Under the pieces are notes generated by a model that had not been told where the DNA came from, did no database searches, and worked only from the letters and a program-made list of their open reading frames with translations. The translations under genes and the position numbers were made by a program. From positions 58,063,486 through 58,127,485 of the forward strand of contig CM042040.1 in NCBI GenBank assembly GCA_023525975.1: DNA of 64,000 bases. Direction: 5' to 3'. This DNA comes from Smallanthus sonchifolius (taxonomy: Eukaryota; Streptophyta; Magnoliopsida; Asterales; Asteraceae). Of the stretch, positions 35,454-46,296 are shown one piece after another (position 1 is the stretch's first letter; each line of letters begins with the position of its first letter).

Positions 35454-38400
35454 GGACAGCCAGGTAACAAGAATAAATCCTGGGTGGTAGATAGCGGCTG
35501 TTCCAGGCACATGACAGGCAACAGGTCCATCCTCTCCAACTTCAGACATTTCAATGGAGGATATGTTGCCTTTGGGAGTGACTCAAAAGGTGGATCTATC
35601 ACTGGACAAGGCACTGTGTCCAATGAAAGGATGAGTATTGAAAGAGTCAACAATGTTAAAGAACTTGACTTCAATCTCATGAGTGTTTCTCAAGTATGTG
35701 ATCAAAAGCATTGGATGCCCTTCACTGACAAAGAATGTTTCGTGTTAGCTCCTAGCCTATCTAAACCCCCCAGAGAAGATTCTCCTAACTGCTAATAGAA
35801 AGGACAACTTATATGTGCTTGACATGAATGAAGTCACTCCATCTGGTAGTGTTTCATGTTTTCTGTCAAAGGCATCAGTTGATGAATCCGCTCTCTGGCA
35901 CAGGAGGTTAAGTCATGTTAACATCAAAACAATCAATAAATTAGTGAAGGACAATCTTGTCAGAGGGCTTCCTGACAAAGAATTCCAGCTAGACGATCAT
36001 TGCATTGCCTGCTTGAAGGGAAAACAACACAAAAGTTCCCATAAGCCCAAGACATTGAACACAAATGACACTCCTCTCCAGCTACTGCATATGGATCTTT
36101 TTGGTCCTACAAATGTCATGTCAATGGGCAAAAAGTCCTACTGTCTGGTGATCACTGATGACTTCTCCAGATTCTCTTGGGTATTCTTCCTAAGAACAAA
36201 AGATGAAACTGCTGAGATTCTCAAATCCTATATTCTCAGGGTAGAGAATCAAAGCAATCTGAAGGAAAAGATCATAAGGTGCGATCAGGGAACAGAGTTC
36301 AAAAATCACACTTTGAACAGTTTCTGTGAGAGCAAGGGCATTGAAAGGCAGTACAGTGCTCCAAGAACTCCTCAACAAAATGGGGTTGCTGAAAGAAGAA
36401 ACAGGACTCTGATTGAATCAGCAAGATCTATGCTGGCTGACTCAAAACTGCCCCTTACTTTCTGGGCAGAAGCAGTAAGCACATCTTGTTATGTGCAGAA
36501 TAGAGTCCTTATTGTTAAGCCTCTCCAGAAAACTCCCTATGAACTCTGGCTCAAAAGAGTTCCCTACATTGGCTTCCTGAAGCCCTTTGGATGTCCATGT
36601 ACCATCCTCATCACACATGGAGTTCTTCCTAAATTCGGTGCAAAGTCTGATGAAGGTTACTTTGTGGGTTACTCCTCTCAATCGAAGGCCTACCGAGTGT
36701 TCAATTCTAGGACTCGGATTGTGGAAGAATCTGCTAATGTGGAATGCAGGGAACACGTTGTCTATGAACAAGGCAAAGGTCCCAACTGGATTTTTGATAT
36801 AGACTCCTTCACCCAGATATTTGAGCCCCTCATATTCTCAAATATGGAGCCTCCATCTTCAAACTCAACACCTTCTACCTCAACCTCTTCTTCTGACTAC
36901 AGACTGGAGTTTCCCAGTCCCTACATCAGGATGAAAAGGCCATCCATTGATCCTCCATCAGTGGCAGAAGCTATTGAAGCCAGTGCAGGTGAAGCCGGTA
37001 CATCCAACACCACAAGCAGCAATCTCTCTGACAATGAAATCCTAAATGAAGCCTCCTCAATTCATGATGAAGAGGCCTCTGATGCTAATGCTGCTGACTA
37101 TGTGGAACACAATGATCAAATCCTCCAAGCTCCTCTCCACACATCTGAAGACAATACTGATCTAAACCACAGTAATCTTGAAGAGGGAATACGGCTGGAT
37201 GTGATATCTGCTCAGAGAATAAACAAAGAGCATCCTCTGGAAAACATCATTGGCCAAGTCCACACAGGCATCCAGACAAGAAGTAAGTCTCATGAAGCCA
37301 ACATTTGTTTGTTCTCCTGCTTTCTATCACAGGTGGAACCCAAAAGGATTGATGAAGCTCTCAAGCACAACAGCTGGATTGAAGCAATGCAGGAAGAATT
37401 GCTGCAATTCAAAAGACAAGATGTTTGGAAGCTTGTTGATCTTCCACCTGGTCAAACATCCATTGGAACAAGATGGGTTTTCAGAAACAAGCAAGATGAG
37501 AGGGGCATCGTAGTCAAGAACAAAGACAGACTGGTAGCTCAAGGTTACACTCAAGAAGAAGGCATTGACTATGATGAAGTTTTTGCTCCTGTTGCCCGTC
37601 TGGAAGCCATTAGAATTTTTCTGGCTTATGCAGCATCCAAAAACTTTATGGTCTATCAAATGGATGTGAAGAGTGCCTTTCTGTATGGCACGATTGATGA
37701 AGAGTTCTATGTCAAATAGCCTCCAGGCTTTGTAGATCCTGCACATCCAAATAAGGTCTTAAAACTGGACAAAGCTCTCTATGGCTTACACCAAGCCCCA
37801 AGAGCCTGGTATGAAACTTTATCTGGATATCTACTTAGTAACAACTTCAGAAGGGGGGCCATTGCTCAGACTCTTTTCATCAAAGATGAAGGGGGCGAAA
37901 TTTTGTTGGTCCAGATTTATGTTGATGACATTATCTTTGGATCTACAAGAAAGAAGCTCTGCAAAGACTTTGAAGTTCTGATGCATTCCAAATTTGAAAT
38001 GAGTTCAATGGGTGAACTAAATTTCTTTTTAGGATTTCAAGTCAAACAGGTACCAACTGGAATCTTCATAAGTCAATCCAAGTATGTCAAAAGCATCTTG
38101 GAGAGGTTCAAAATGACTGACTGCTCTGCTGCAAGAACTCCAATGCAAGTGCACCATCAATTATCTCCGGATAAAGAAGGACAAGACACTGATCAACATC
38201 AGTACAGAGCAATGATAGGGTCTCTCATGTACCTCACTGCCTCAAGACCAGATATCATGTTTGCAGTTTGTCTCTGCGCAAGATTTCAAGCAGCTCCAAA
38301 AGTTTCTCATCTTCAAGCTGTCAAAAGGATCCTTAGATACCTAAAGGGAGCTCCAAAACTTGGGCTATGGTATCCAAAGAATGAAAATGTTAATCTCTAT

Positions 38401-38862
38401 GCCTACACTGACAGTGACTATGGGGGTTGTAACTTGGACAAAAAGTCCACATCTGGGGGATGTCAATTTCTTGGAGGAAGGCTCATCTCATGGCAATGCA
38501 AAAAGCAAACATGTGTTTCTACTTAAACAGCTGAAGCAGAATACATTGCAGCTTCAAGCTGCTGTGCACAGGTCATCTGGATCCAAAATCAAATGCTTGA
38601 CTATGAAATGACCTTCATGCAGACTCCAATTCACATTGACAACATGAGTGCTATCTCTATCACAAACAATCCGGTGCAGCACTCAAAGACAAAGCACATC
38701 GACATTAGGTACCATTTCATAAGAGATCAAGCTGAGAAAAGGAGAATTATTTTAACCAAAGTTCATACAAATGAGCAATATGCTGATCTGTTTACAAAAC
38801 CTTTTGATGAAGCTAGATTCAGATATTTAGTTGAATCAATTGGTATGATGAACTTTGATTAA
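35436..38862 (+). pseudogene. Copia2 pol: protease, integrase, RT, RNase H (three breaks)
   Basis: Protease (DSGCSRHMTG, Asp codon at 35490) is in the gag frame until one extra C in the six-C run at 35766-35771 shifts it. From there one frame runs to the TAA after 38859. The pre-integrase zinc region is at about 35895-36030 (HRRLSHVN, CIACLKGKQH); the integrase core has Asp in HMDLFG, Asp in IRCDQGTEF and Glu in GVAERRNRT (about 36085-36410). RT runs from about 37360, with YVDD at 37918-37929. RNase H shows YTDSDYGG, AEAEY and HIDNMSA. Stops: TAG at 37717-37719, in RT just ahead of the palm, and TAA at 38524-38526 in RNase H. All catalytic residues I can check are present. Confidence 0.94.
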
Positions 38863-39482
38863 AATCCATCTCAAGTTTCTCCTTAAAATGTGTCTTTTTG
38901 TCCTTTGTTGTAAATAAAGGGTATAGTCAGCAACACCTTTTTCACTGCTGACAGTTTTACTCTTCAGCAGCAAAGTCCTTGCCACTGATCACCTTAAGTT
39001 ATCAGCAGGAACAAGTTTCCTGCGGATAGCTTTAAGGCAGTCAGCAGCAACCTTTTTGCTGCGGAATGAATACAACGGTCAGCAGCTACCAAATCTGCTG
39101 CTGAAAGACTTAACTATCCGCAGCAACCAAGTTTGCAGCGGATAGCTCACCATCAGCAGCAACCAAGTTTGCTGCTGATGGGTAAAATAAGTCCAAATTA
39201 ACTTTTACCCGCTGTAAAAGTAAATATCGTCAGTCTTCACCATGACTGCTCGAGTGTTTTACAGCTGTAACAATGAAAAGTGAAACAGGTTGTACTGTAC
39301 AAGTAGAGTTGCTTTTTCTTCGTCTGCCGTTATATCACCAACTCAAATCATCCCTCTACCTCTTCACATTCTATTTCAAACCTATCTCCTATCACTTTCT
39401 CTCCCGTCCCCACAGCATTCAAAGCCCTCCACAATTAACCACCATTCAAACACCTTTCTCTCTTCCCTCCGAATCCATAACA
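38863..39482 (+). other. Copia2 spacer between pol and third ORF
   Basis: This non-coding stretch has at least eight further copies or halves of the LTR motif (TCAGCAGCAA, TTTGCTGCTGATGG, variants with CCGCAGC) between 38925 and 39185. The sequence just ahead of the ORF is CT-rich and ends AACAATGGC, a good plant start context. Confidence 0.8.
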
Positions 39483-42400
39483 ATGGCAGGCGCAGACATA
39501 AACAATCCCAACGATAAGTTCTCCCCATATCACAACCTAACTGCATACCTAATCAAGGGCAAGAAATCCGAAGGTTTCGACGGTATGATCGACTTCCTCT
39601 GTCGGTCCAAAATTTATCATGCCCTAACCGTCAACCCAACCATATATACTTCACACATGGAAGATTTTTGGAGCTCAGCCGTGTATTCTACTGAACAGGG
39701 CACTCCTCAAATCAGAGGCACAGTTGACGGTAAGGAAATGATCATCACTGAAGCAAAACTCCGCCAACACCTCAAGCTTCAGGATGAAGGGGACGCCCTC
39801 TCTTACCCAAGAGATGTATACATGAGGACCTTTGTATCCATAGGGTACACTGGAAATCAAACAGAGTATACGATAGAGAAGGCACTTATGGGTCCCAAAT
39901 GGAAGTATCTCTGCCACACTCTTCTCCAATGCATATCTCAAAAGAGGAGTGGTTGGAACCAACTCAGCTCCGGACTTGCGCCGGCAGTTCACGGTATGAT
40001 AACAGGAGCAGGTTTCAATTTTTCCCACCTCATTCTTGAAGGTTTGAGATACAACCTTCAAGAAGGGGTGAAATCACAGTTCTTCATGTACCCAAGATTC
40101 TTGCAGGAAGTGTTCAATTTTGAGCACCAAGATCTTTCAAAAACTGCAAGAATCTATTCAATACTGGGACATAAGAACAACATTTTTTAGAGCATGAGAA
40201 CAGTTTCATCAAAGTTCTTAGGGGCCGATGTTCCATTGTTATCTACAATGTTGAACACACATAGTGCCCAGGGTGACAGTTCAGCAAACCCAGCTGATAC
40301 TGATCCCACACCCTCCACCTCACTGCCACAAACTCAACCTACTGTTTCCCTTGATCGAACCCCTGTGCATTCTACTGAGGATGCACAGGCACATACATTA
40401 CTCACCCCCAGTTTGATTGCTCAACCGGAACACAGGGCCCCGGTTGCAGCCAAGTATACAAGGAAGAGGGGCAAGAGAACTCCTTCTTCTCTTGCCTCCA
40501 AGGCCCAAACCCAAGCCAAAATCCCTCACTCAGAATCACAACATTCTAGTGAGAATATCATAAGGGAAAGCCACATTGCTAGGGAGACTCCTTCGGAAGT
40601 CTCTCTATTGGGATTAGGATCACTTCCCGGATCCATAGAACAGCCCTTCGAGCCATTCCTCTCTTCTTTGAACTTAAGTGTAGAGGAACCTGACCAAAGT
40701 GATGTACCTTCTCCAACTACCACTATCAAGGAGGTACTGATTGGTCTTGCTTCCGAAACACCCAACCCAAGTTCCTCACCCTTGAAGGTCCACTCTGGGA
40801 GTATTGAAAGAGTGGATGTGGACGAGGCTGTCACTACTGCTGGTCCATCAACTGACCAGGAGGACAGTGACAACATCTTTAAGACCTCAACCATGGCAAC
40901 TCACGGTGAGGGTGTTTCCTTGGAAACTCCCTTCACTGAGAGGAATCCCAGGCGCCAAGAAACCGCGGGTGATGGGAATGCTGAGGCTAGGCCTACGGCC
41001 CCATCTGGGTCCAAGGATTCCACAACTATGGATGAGGACAGACTGAAACTTCATAACATGGAATTGACGGCCAGGGTGGCTATGCTAGAGGCTGAAATGT
41101 CCAAACTAAGACACCAAGTCGCTATGCATGAAGCCCATCAATGCCCAACTCTAGCCTCTCCCTCTCTTGTATCAGTAGGCACCCAAACTGATGCTTACCT
41201 GTCTGCTGATGCAACCAAAAAGGGGGAGATGGTTTCTATGGAAGATGATACAGACAGTCTTGACGACTGGATTCAAGAGCAGTTTGTACTTCAAAGCTCA
41301 CAATACAAGCCAGCTTTTGTCCAAGTTCATGACCTGCCAGCCCCAGATAACGAAGACGAAGAAATATCTGAAGACTGGCAGTTGGTCGTCAGGGCTGTCG
41401 ATGAAATGCTGAATGATGCTGAAGACACAGAACAAACAAATGCATCATTCAGCATCCTTCCACAAGCAGCAGCCATCATAGGTCAATCCACTACCCCCCA
41501 AATCTTCAAATCTTCAAAGAAGCTAGAGTTTGACTCTATTCTAGCTTGGGGGTATGATGGATTAGCTGAGAGGTTTTGGATTGGATGGGAGTTCAGCGGA
41601 GTAGAAGAGCTGAACTGGAACTCTCTCAATGTCCTCCAAGTCCTAGAACTGCATCTAACTGACTGCATCAACACTTCAGCAGATCTCTCAGCTAAACTTG
41701 CCATTGGCAGGTTCCATGACCTGATGGAGGATAATCTACCCAGGTTCCAAAGATTCCTACAAGCAGCACATCGGGTAGCTTATCCTGAATCCTCGGCGGC
41801 CGCAGAAAGAAGACTGACTCCTAGCAATCTTGAAATAACAAGGAGCAGTCTTCTCACTGAAGAAGAAGTTCTGGGCCTTCGAAGGTTCCTGTACGCCTTC
41901 CTGGTCAAGGACTTGGATGTGCTAGGTTGGGTGAGCACTAAGTCTCTTGACCACACTTTTCTGCTCAGCAACGGCTCCTCTCTCATCATCAACACCAGAA
42001 ACATCCTTCATCTGCCCTCAGACTTTCTCCTCAAGATCTATCAACTCAGAACAAACATCTGCAATGTCAACTCACTTGAAAGCCAGGCAATGATAGATAC
42101 TGTCAGAGCCAAACTTGAACAAGTAGGAAGAATTACTGAGGCAGTATATGTGTCAAACTCTGACACTGACACTGACTCAGCTTCCCCTCGAGTTAACATC
42201 TGCACTGCAGCTTATGAGTCAAGATCAACTATCAAAGAAAAACTGAGAGAAATAGAAGGTCCTGAGTATCAACTTGATGAAGACGATGACCTTCCCCTAT
42301 TCACATCTCAAATTGCCAATGAAGCCGAGGCAGAGATCCCAACAGCACAACAATCAGCTGTTTCTGTGATCAGTGAAGCCAGAGCAGAGGCATCCAATGT

Positions 42401-43805
42401 TAATAAAGGGAAGGGCATCATGACAAAAGAGGATGAAGAGAGGTTGCAAAAGGAAAAGAAAGAGAAAGAAGAGAGAAGAAGGAAAAGAGAAGAAGAAGAG
42501 TTGGCTGAAGAGATGGCTCAAAAACAAAGGCATGAAGATAGAAAGGCAGCCATACTTCTCAGACAACAGACAATCCAGCTGTATGCCAAACAGCTGGATG
42601 AAATGAAGGTAAAAGTCCTTGCAGGGTCTCAAGTTGAGGAAGATGAACAACTTGCTAGACAGCTGCAGGAACAGTTTGCAAAAGAAGAAGAAGAAGAAGC
42701 TAAAGAGAAAAGGAAGGAAGATGCTAAGTTTAGAATCACTGATTCTAAATTAGCAAAAGAATTAAGGGAGGAGTGGACTGAAGCTCTGATCTCTCAAGGT
42801 GAGGATGAAGACTACCTTGAAAAACTTTCAAACAAAGAGATCTACAGAGCCTTCATGGGTCAGCAAGGTCAGTTGGCAAAGAAGAAAAAGGCTGAAGAAG
42901 AAGAAAAAGCCAAACAACAGTCCAAAAAGACCATTGCCTTCAATAAAAGGACCCATGAAGAAAGGAAGGTCATGATTGACTTTCTTAAGGCCAGAGGAGA
43001 TAGTGGAAAGAGGCTAGGTCCTATGAATTTCATGAACCTGCAAGCCCTCTACTTTAAAGTTAAAAAGGATGAGGAAGAAAGACTAGGGAAGAAGGGCTCC
43101 AAGAAAAGGGTACTTATCAAAGAAGATGAAGAACCAAAGACAAAGAAACCCAAGCCTTCTCCCTCACCTACCTCTTCCTCAGTCCATCATCCTTCCACTC
43201 TCCTCCCCAAACCTTCCACTCCTCCACCCAAAAAGTCCAAGTCATCCCACCCAGCTCCCACTCATCAACAGCCTCCCTTGAAGATACCCAAACCCACTCC
43301 TAAACCAGAAGACTCAAGAAATATAGTTAACTGGTTCCACAATTCACAAGATCAAGTGTTTGAGATCTTCAGGGGGAGAACTGAGAGAAGAAGATCCACT
43401 TACAGGTCTGTTGATGAGGTTCTGCAACTACCTGATTCCGATCTTCAAAGAATTTTAGAGCTGGGTGAAGCTAATGAGCCTGCAAATGAGAGTGGGAAAC
43501 GTCTTGTGCTAGCAATCAAACACTACTTCAACCCTAGCAAAGATGTGATCATAAACATCAAACCACTCAAGTCCCACTCTCCATTTGTATCTTGGACCTA
43601 CAATGCTGATTTGGATGAGTTCACACTGACTGATGTAAAGAAGCAGCAGATGAGATGTTCAAGCAAAGCAATCTACAAAATGCAACACAAAGACATCAAG
43701 ACTCTGTCTGAACTTACACTGAACAATCCCAGCAAGGATCCAAGAGGCTATGAGGTTGAAAGGATAGTCAGCCACATGCAAAAGCTTCAGCAGCAAAGTG
43801 ATTAG
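39483..43805 (+). pseudogene. Copia2 third ORF (SIRE-type extra protein; one in-frame TAG)
   Basis: From ATG at 39483 (MAGADINNPNDKFSPYHN) one frame runs 1441 codons including stops, broken only by TAG at 40188-40190. The N-terminal 235 residues (FLCRSKIYHALTVNP, FFMYPRFLQEVFNF) form a globular domain also seen in Copia1. The middle is Ser/Thr/Pro-rich and acidic. A long Glu/Lys coiled coil lies at about 42420-43150, then a Pro/Ser/Lys stretch and a C-terminal domain with IVNWFHNSQDQVFEIF. The frame in 39273-39482 is also open but its ATG context is poorer. In SIRE elements this slot is called env-like. I see no clear membrane anchor, so a structural or nucleic-acid-binding role is as likely. 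Confidence 0.8.
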
Positions 43806-43829
43806 AAGAATTTTTGGTTGCATCAGTCT

Positions 43830-43838
43830 AGGGGGAGT
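43830..43838 (+). other. Copia2 polypurine tract
   Basis: AGGGGGAGT ends one base before the 3' LTR start TGTAGAACC. Confidence 0.85.
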
Positions 43839-43839
43839 T

Positions 43840-44574
43840 TGTAGAACCAAAGACTGATTGCTACCAAATTATTCTAAGTACAAATGCTGCTGATAAGCTT
43901 ATCAGCAGCATTCAACACTTGTTGCTGCTGATAGGCTTATCAGCAGCATTCTGTACAAGTTGATGCTGATAGGCTTATCAGAAGCGGTCATCCATGTTTG
44001 CTGCTGATAGGCTTACCAGCAGCAACCTTCACTCTCAGCTGATAGCCTTATTCACTGAAGACCAAACGTTGCAGCTGACTATCCAGGCCAAGCGTCTCTG
44101 ACACTCTTCTGCAAAAGCATCTGACAGACTCAAAGCAGAAGGAACCGCTATGGTCAACCAATGACGGACAATAATACACTTCTCCAAGCATGCAAACAAT
44201 CATGAATAAAGAAAACGTTTCAGTAAAGTTAACTAGATTAGCCTTTACGTGTAATGTAAATTAATAAACAAGATCAACGGCTTGTGTTCGATCTGATCCT
44301 TAGAATCAAGGGTCTGTCTTGATTCTAAGTTACTATAAATACTGAGTTGCCACTTCATTGTAAGTGTGTCTTGAGTGTGTCTTGATAGTGCTAGTAGTGC
44401 TTGTCATACTTATTCATTGAGTTTCTCACTTGTAATCTTTGCATTCACAAAAGCTTAATACAACAGTGTTTATCAGTATTCTTTGTGTTTACTTGATTAT
44501 AAATTGTGTAGTTGATTTTGTTTCCGCCAACCTCAACTAAGAACAGAACCATCTTGTATTCTCACGATCCTACA
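43840..44574 (+). repeat. Copia2 3' LTR (735 bp)
   Basis: It is the partner of 31820-32557, with palindromes from 43885 onward, two of which carry a point change, and TATA at 44333-44341. It differs from the 5' LTR by six substitutions and a 3-bp deletion (TTG lost after CACTC). Confidence 0.96.
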
Positions 44575-44679
44575 ACAAGACACAAGGATCATCAAAACAG
44601 GTTACTTATACATATATATATATATATATATACCTACTAACATGCAGGGATCCTGACTACATCCTACCCTTCTTAACCC

Positions 44680-44930
44680 ACTGGAGTGACTAAAGATCCC
44701 CACCTGGGATAGATGTTCTCTTCACAAAAAAGTATTTCCCACTCCAATCACCATCATTCTGGGTAGCTTTTGGAATTAAAGGAGTTTTACCAGACTTAAG
44801 TTAAAAAAAAATAAGGCAAACCGGTGGACTGAAAGAAATAGGTAATCAACAACGGAAAAGGGAAAACCATCAAATACGGGAGTCATTTTACCTAGATCTA
44901 CGCGCTCATCAAGTCACATCGGTAAAAACT
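44680..44930 (-). pseudogene. T1 antisense gene, exon 1 remnant
   Basis: The minus strand encodes KTPLIPKATQNDGDW then SGKYFFVKRTSIPGG, aligning by eye with MTHLILKTTQNDSNW and NSFFFVRRDSI of the T2 antisense gene. The N-terminal half of exon 1 is missing or unrecognisable. Copia2 landed in the intron that follows. Confidence 0.6.
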
Positions 44931-45005
44931 TCTTGAAATTTGAATTTTAAAGTTTTTTACAGCTGTCCGAATGACTTTCACAACTATCAAAAACTTGGGG
45001 ACAAT

Positions 45006-45661
45006 TGTTATGCCTCAGTTTTTATCTCTGGTATCCCGGATCCTCATATAAGTATCGATATCCTTGATCCTTACTATGTTTTAGTATCCTGATTAACTGA
45101 CCGTCATAACAATTAATATTACCCATTTTTTTTTATTAGTCTTGAACAGGTAATCAACGATTCATTAATGACTAAATCAAGGGCTGAAAAACTATTCAAA
45201 CAGTTGGGAAAACGCGTGGCAGTCAATCTATAATGGCCGGGAATTAATGCCATAAAGACTCATTAAATACTTTCCTGATTTTTCACCGGGATCCTCGTTT
45301 TTCAGTTATTTTATCTTTTGTATATATATATATTCAGCAGTATTGATCGAATAGGAAACACGATTCATGAATTCTCACAACACAATACACTCGAAAACAA
45401 CTCCGTAACACTTAAATTTCGATCATATATACAGCTCTCATTGTACTTTTTTCATCAATTTATACAAGAACAGGAGGCAAGTGACTTTCGGTCACTTCCC
45501 GAGGTTTTATGCCGGCAATCCTTAGGGATTAACGGCTTTCCTCGTACATCATCGTGTCAAGCTTTACTTTTACGATTACAACTTTGCATTTTTATCAAGC
45601 ACACTACCTCACAAACTAAGTTTGGTTACAAAATTAGTCTTGTTAATTTTTATCCAAAACA
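45006..45661 (+). repeat. T1 3' LTR (656 bp)
   Basis: It starts TGTTATGCCTCAG after the polypurine tract. It shares CCCGAGGTTTTATGCCGG, GGCTTTCCTCGTA and TTTGGTTACAAA with the reverse complement of 58123-58712. GGATCC-type words recur in both. Confidence 0.8.
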
Positions 45662-46249
45662 GGTATGCCACCATATGAGATGATATATGGTAGAAGGTGT
45701 AGAACTCCTGTATGTTGGGTAGAAGTTGGTCAAAAAGAGTTGGGGAACAAAGAAATAGTTCAAGTCACCACAAAATAGCTGGACTTAGTCAAGGGACGTT
45801 TGAAAGTTGCACAAGATAGACAGAAGTCATACGCAGACAAGAGACGTAGACCAATAGCATTCCAAAAAGGAGATTATGTCTTGTTGAAAGTATCTCCTTG
45901 GAAAGTCCACGATTCATTGGTCCTTTCAAAATCATCAAACGAGTCAGGAAAGTAGTTTATCAGTTAGAGCGACGTGAAAAATGAATAAGATACACAACAC
46001 GTTCCATGTATTTTATATAAGGAAATGTTTGGAGGATGAAGCTGCACATGTTCCTTTAGAAGAGATAGCAGTTGATGATAAGTTAACATATGTTGAAGAA
46101 CCTATCAAAATTCTAGATGCAAAAGAAAAGCAATTATGTCACAAGACAATCAAATAAGTGTTAGTGCAATGAAAGCACAGAAAAGGATCAGAAATGAACT
46201 GGGAAAAGTAGGATGAAATGAGGAAAAAATATCCTCAATTATTCAAAGA
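45662..46249 (+). pseudogene. Gypsy2 integrase C-terminal fragment
   Basis: The translation reads MPPYEMIYGRRCRTP, then SYADKRRRPIAFQKGDYVLL, then FHVFYIRKCL and a Lys-rich tail resembling a chromodomain linker. Stop codons and frameshifts interrupt it (TAG near 45777, frame loss near 45905, stop near 45982). It begins abruptly at the T1 junction. Confidence 0.8.
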
Positions 46250-46296
46250 TTAACAGGTTTCAAGGACGAAACCTAAATTAAGGGGAGGGGGAGAGT

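Larger units (their letters stand above)
31820..44574 (+). mobile_element. Copia2: SIRE/Maximus-type Ty1/Copia element, full length
   Basis: LTRs at 31820-32557 and 43840-44574 (TGTAGA...CCTACA) are flanked by a perfect duplication ACAAG (31815-31819, 44575-44579). Hand alignment of the LTRs gives six substitutions and one 3-bp deletion over about 735 bp, so the insertion is recent. The order is gag, protease, integrase, RT, RNase H, spacer, 1441-codon third ORF. The length of 12.8 kb fits SIRE/Maximus. Coding defects: TAG 32748-32750, one extra C in the run at 35766-35771, TAG 37717-37719, TAA 38524-38526 and TAG 40188-40190. Confidence 0.96.
44580..45661 (+). mobile_element. T1: Tat-type Gypsy element, right end with 3' LTR
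   Basis: An (AT)n run is at 44613-44632 and an antisense exon 1 remnant at about 44680-44930. The polypurine tract CTTGGGGACAAT is at about 44994-45005 and the 3' LTR starts TGTTATGCC at 45006 and ends CCAAAACA at 45661. The LTR matches the minus-strand LTR of T2 at 58123-58712 over most of its length. It is cut into integrase sequence of Gypsy2, so T1 is younger than Gypsy2; the right duplication copy would be GGTAT at 45662-45666. Confidence 0.75.

Noticed and set aside
32748..40190. Programmed readthrough at the repeated TAG codons of Copia2
   Set aside because: The TAG codons fall inside conserved domains (gag N-terminus, RT, ORF3 domain), not at domain borders. Ordinary mutation explains them. 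Only the gag-end stop is kept as a candidate for recoding or splicing.
31820..44574. Copia2 moved as an already defective copy by a helper
   Set aside because: LTR divergence predicts enough neutral changes since insertion to explain the lesions; no need for trans mobilisation on this evidence alone.
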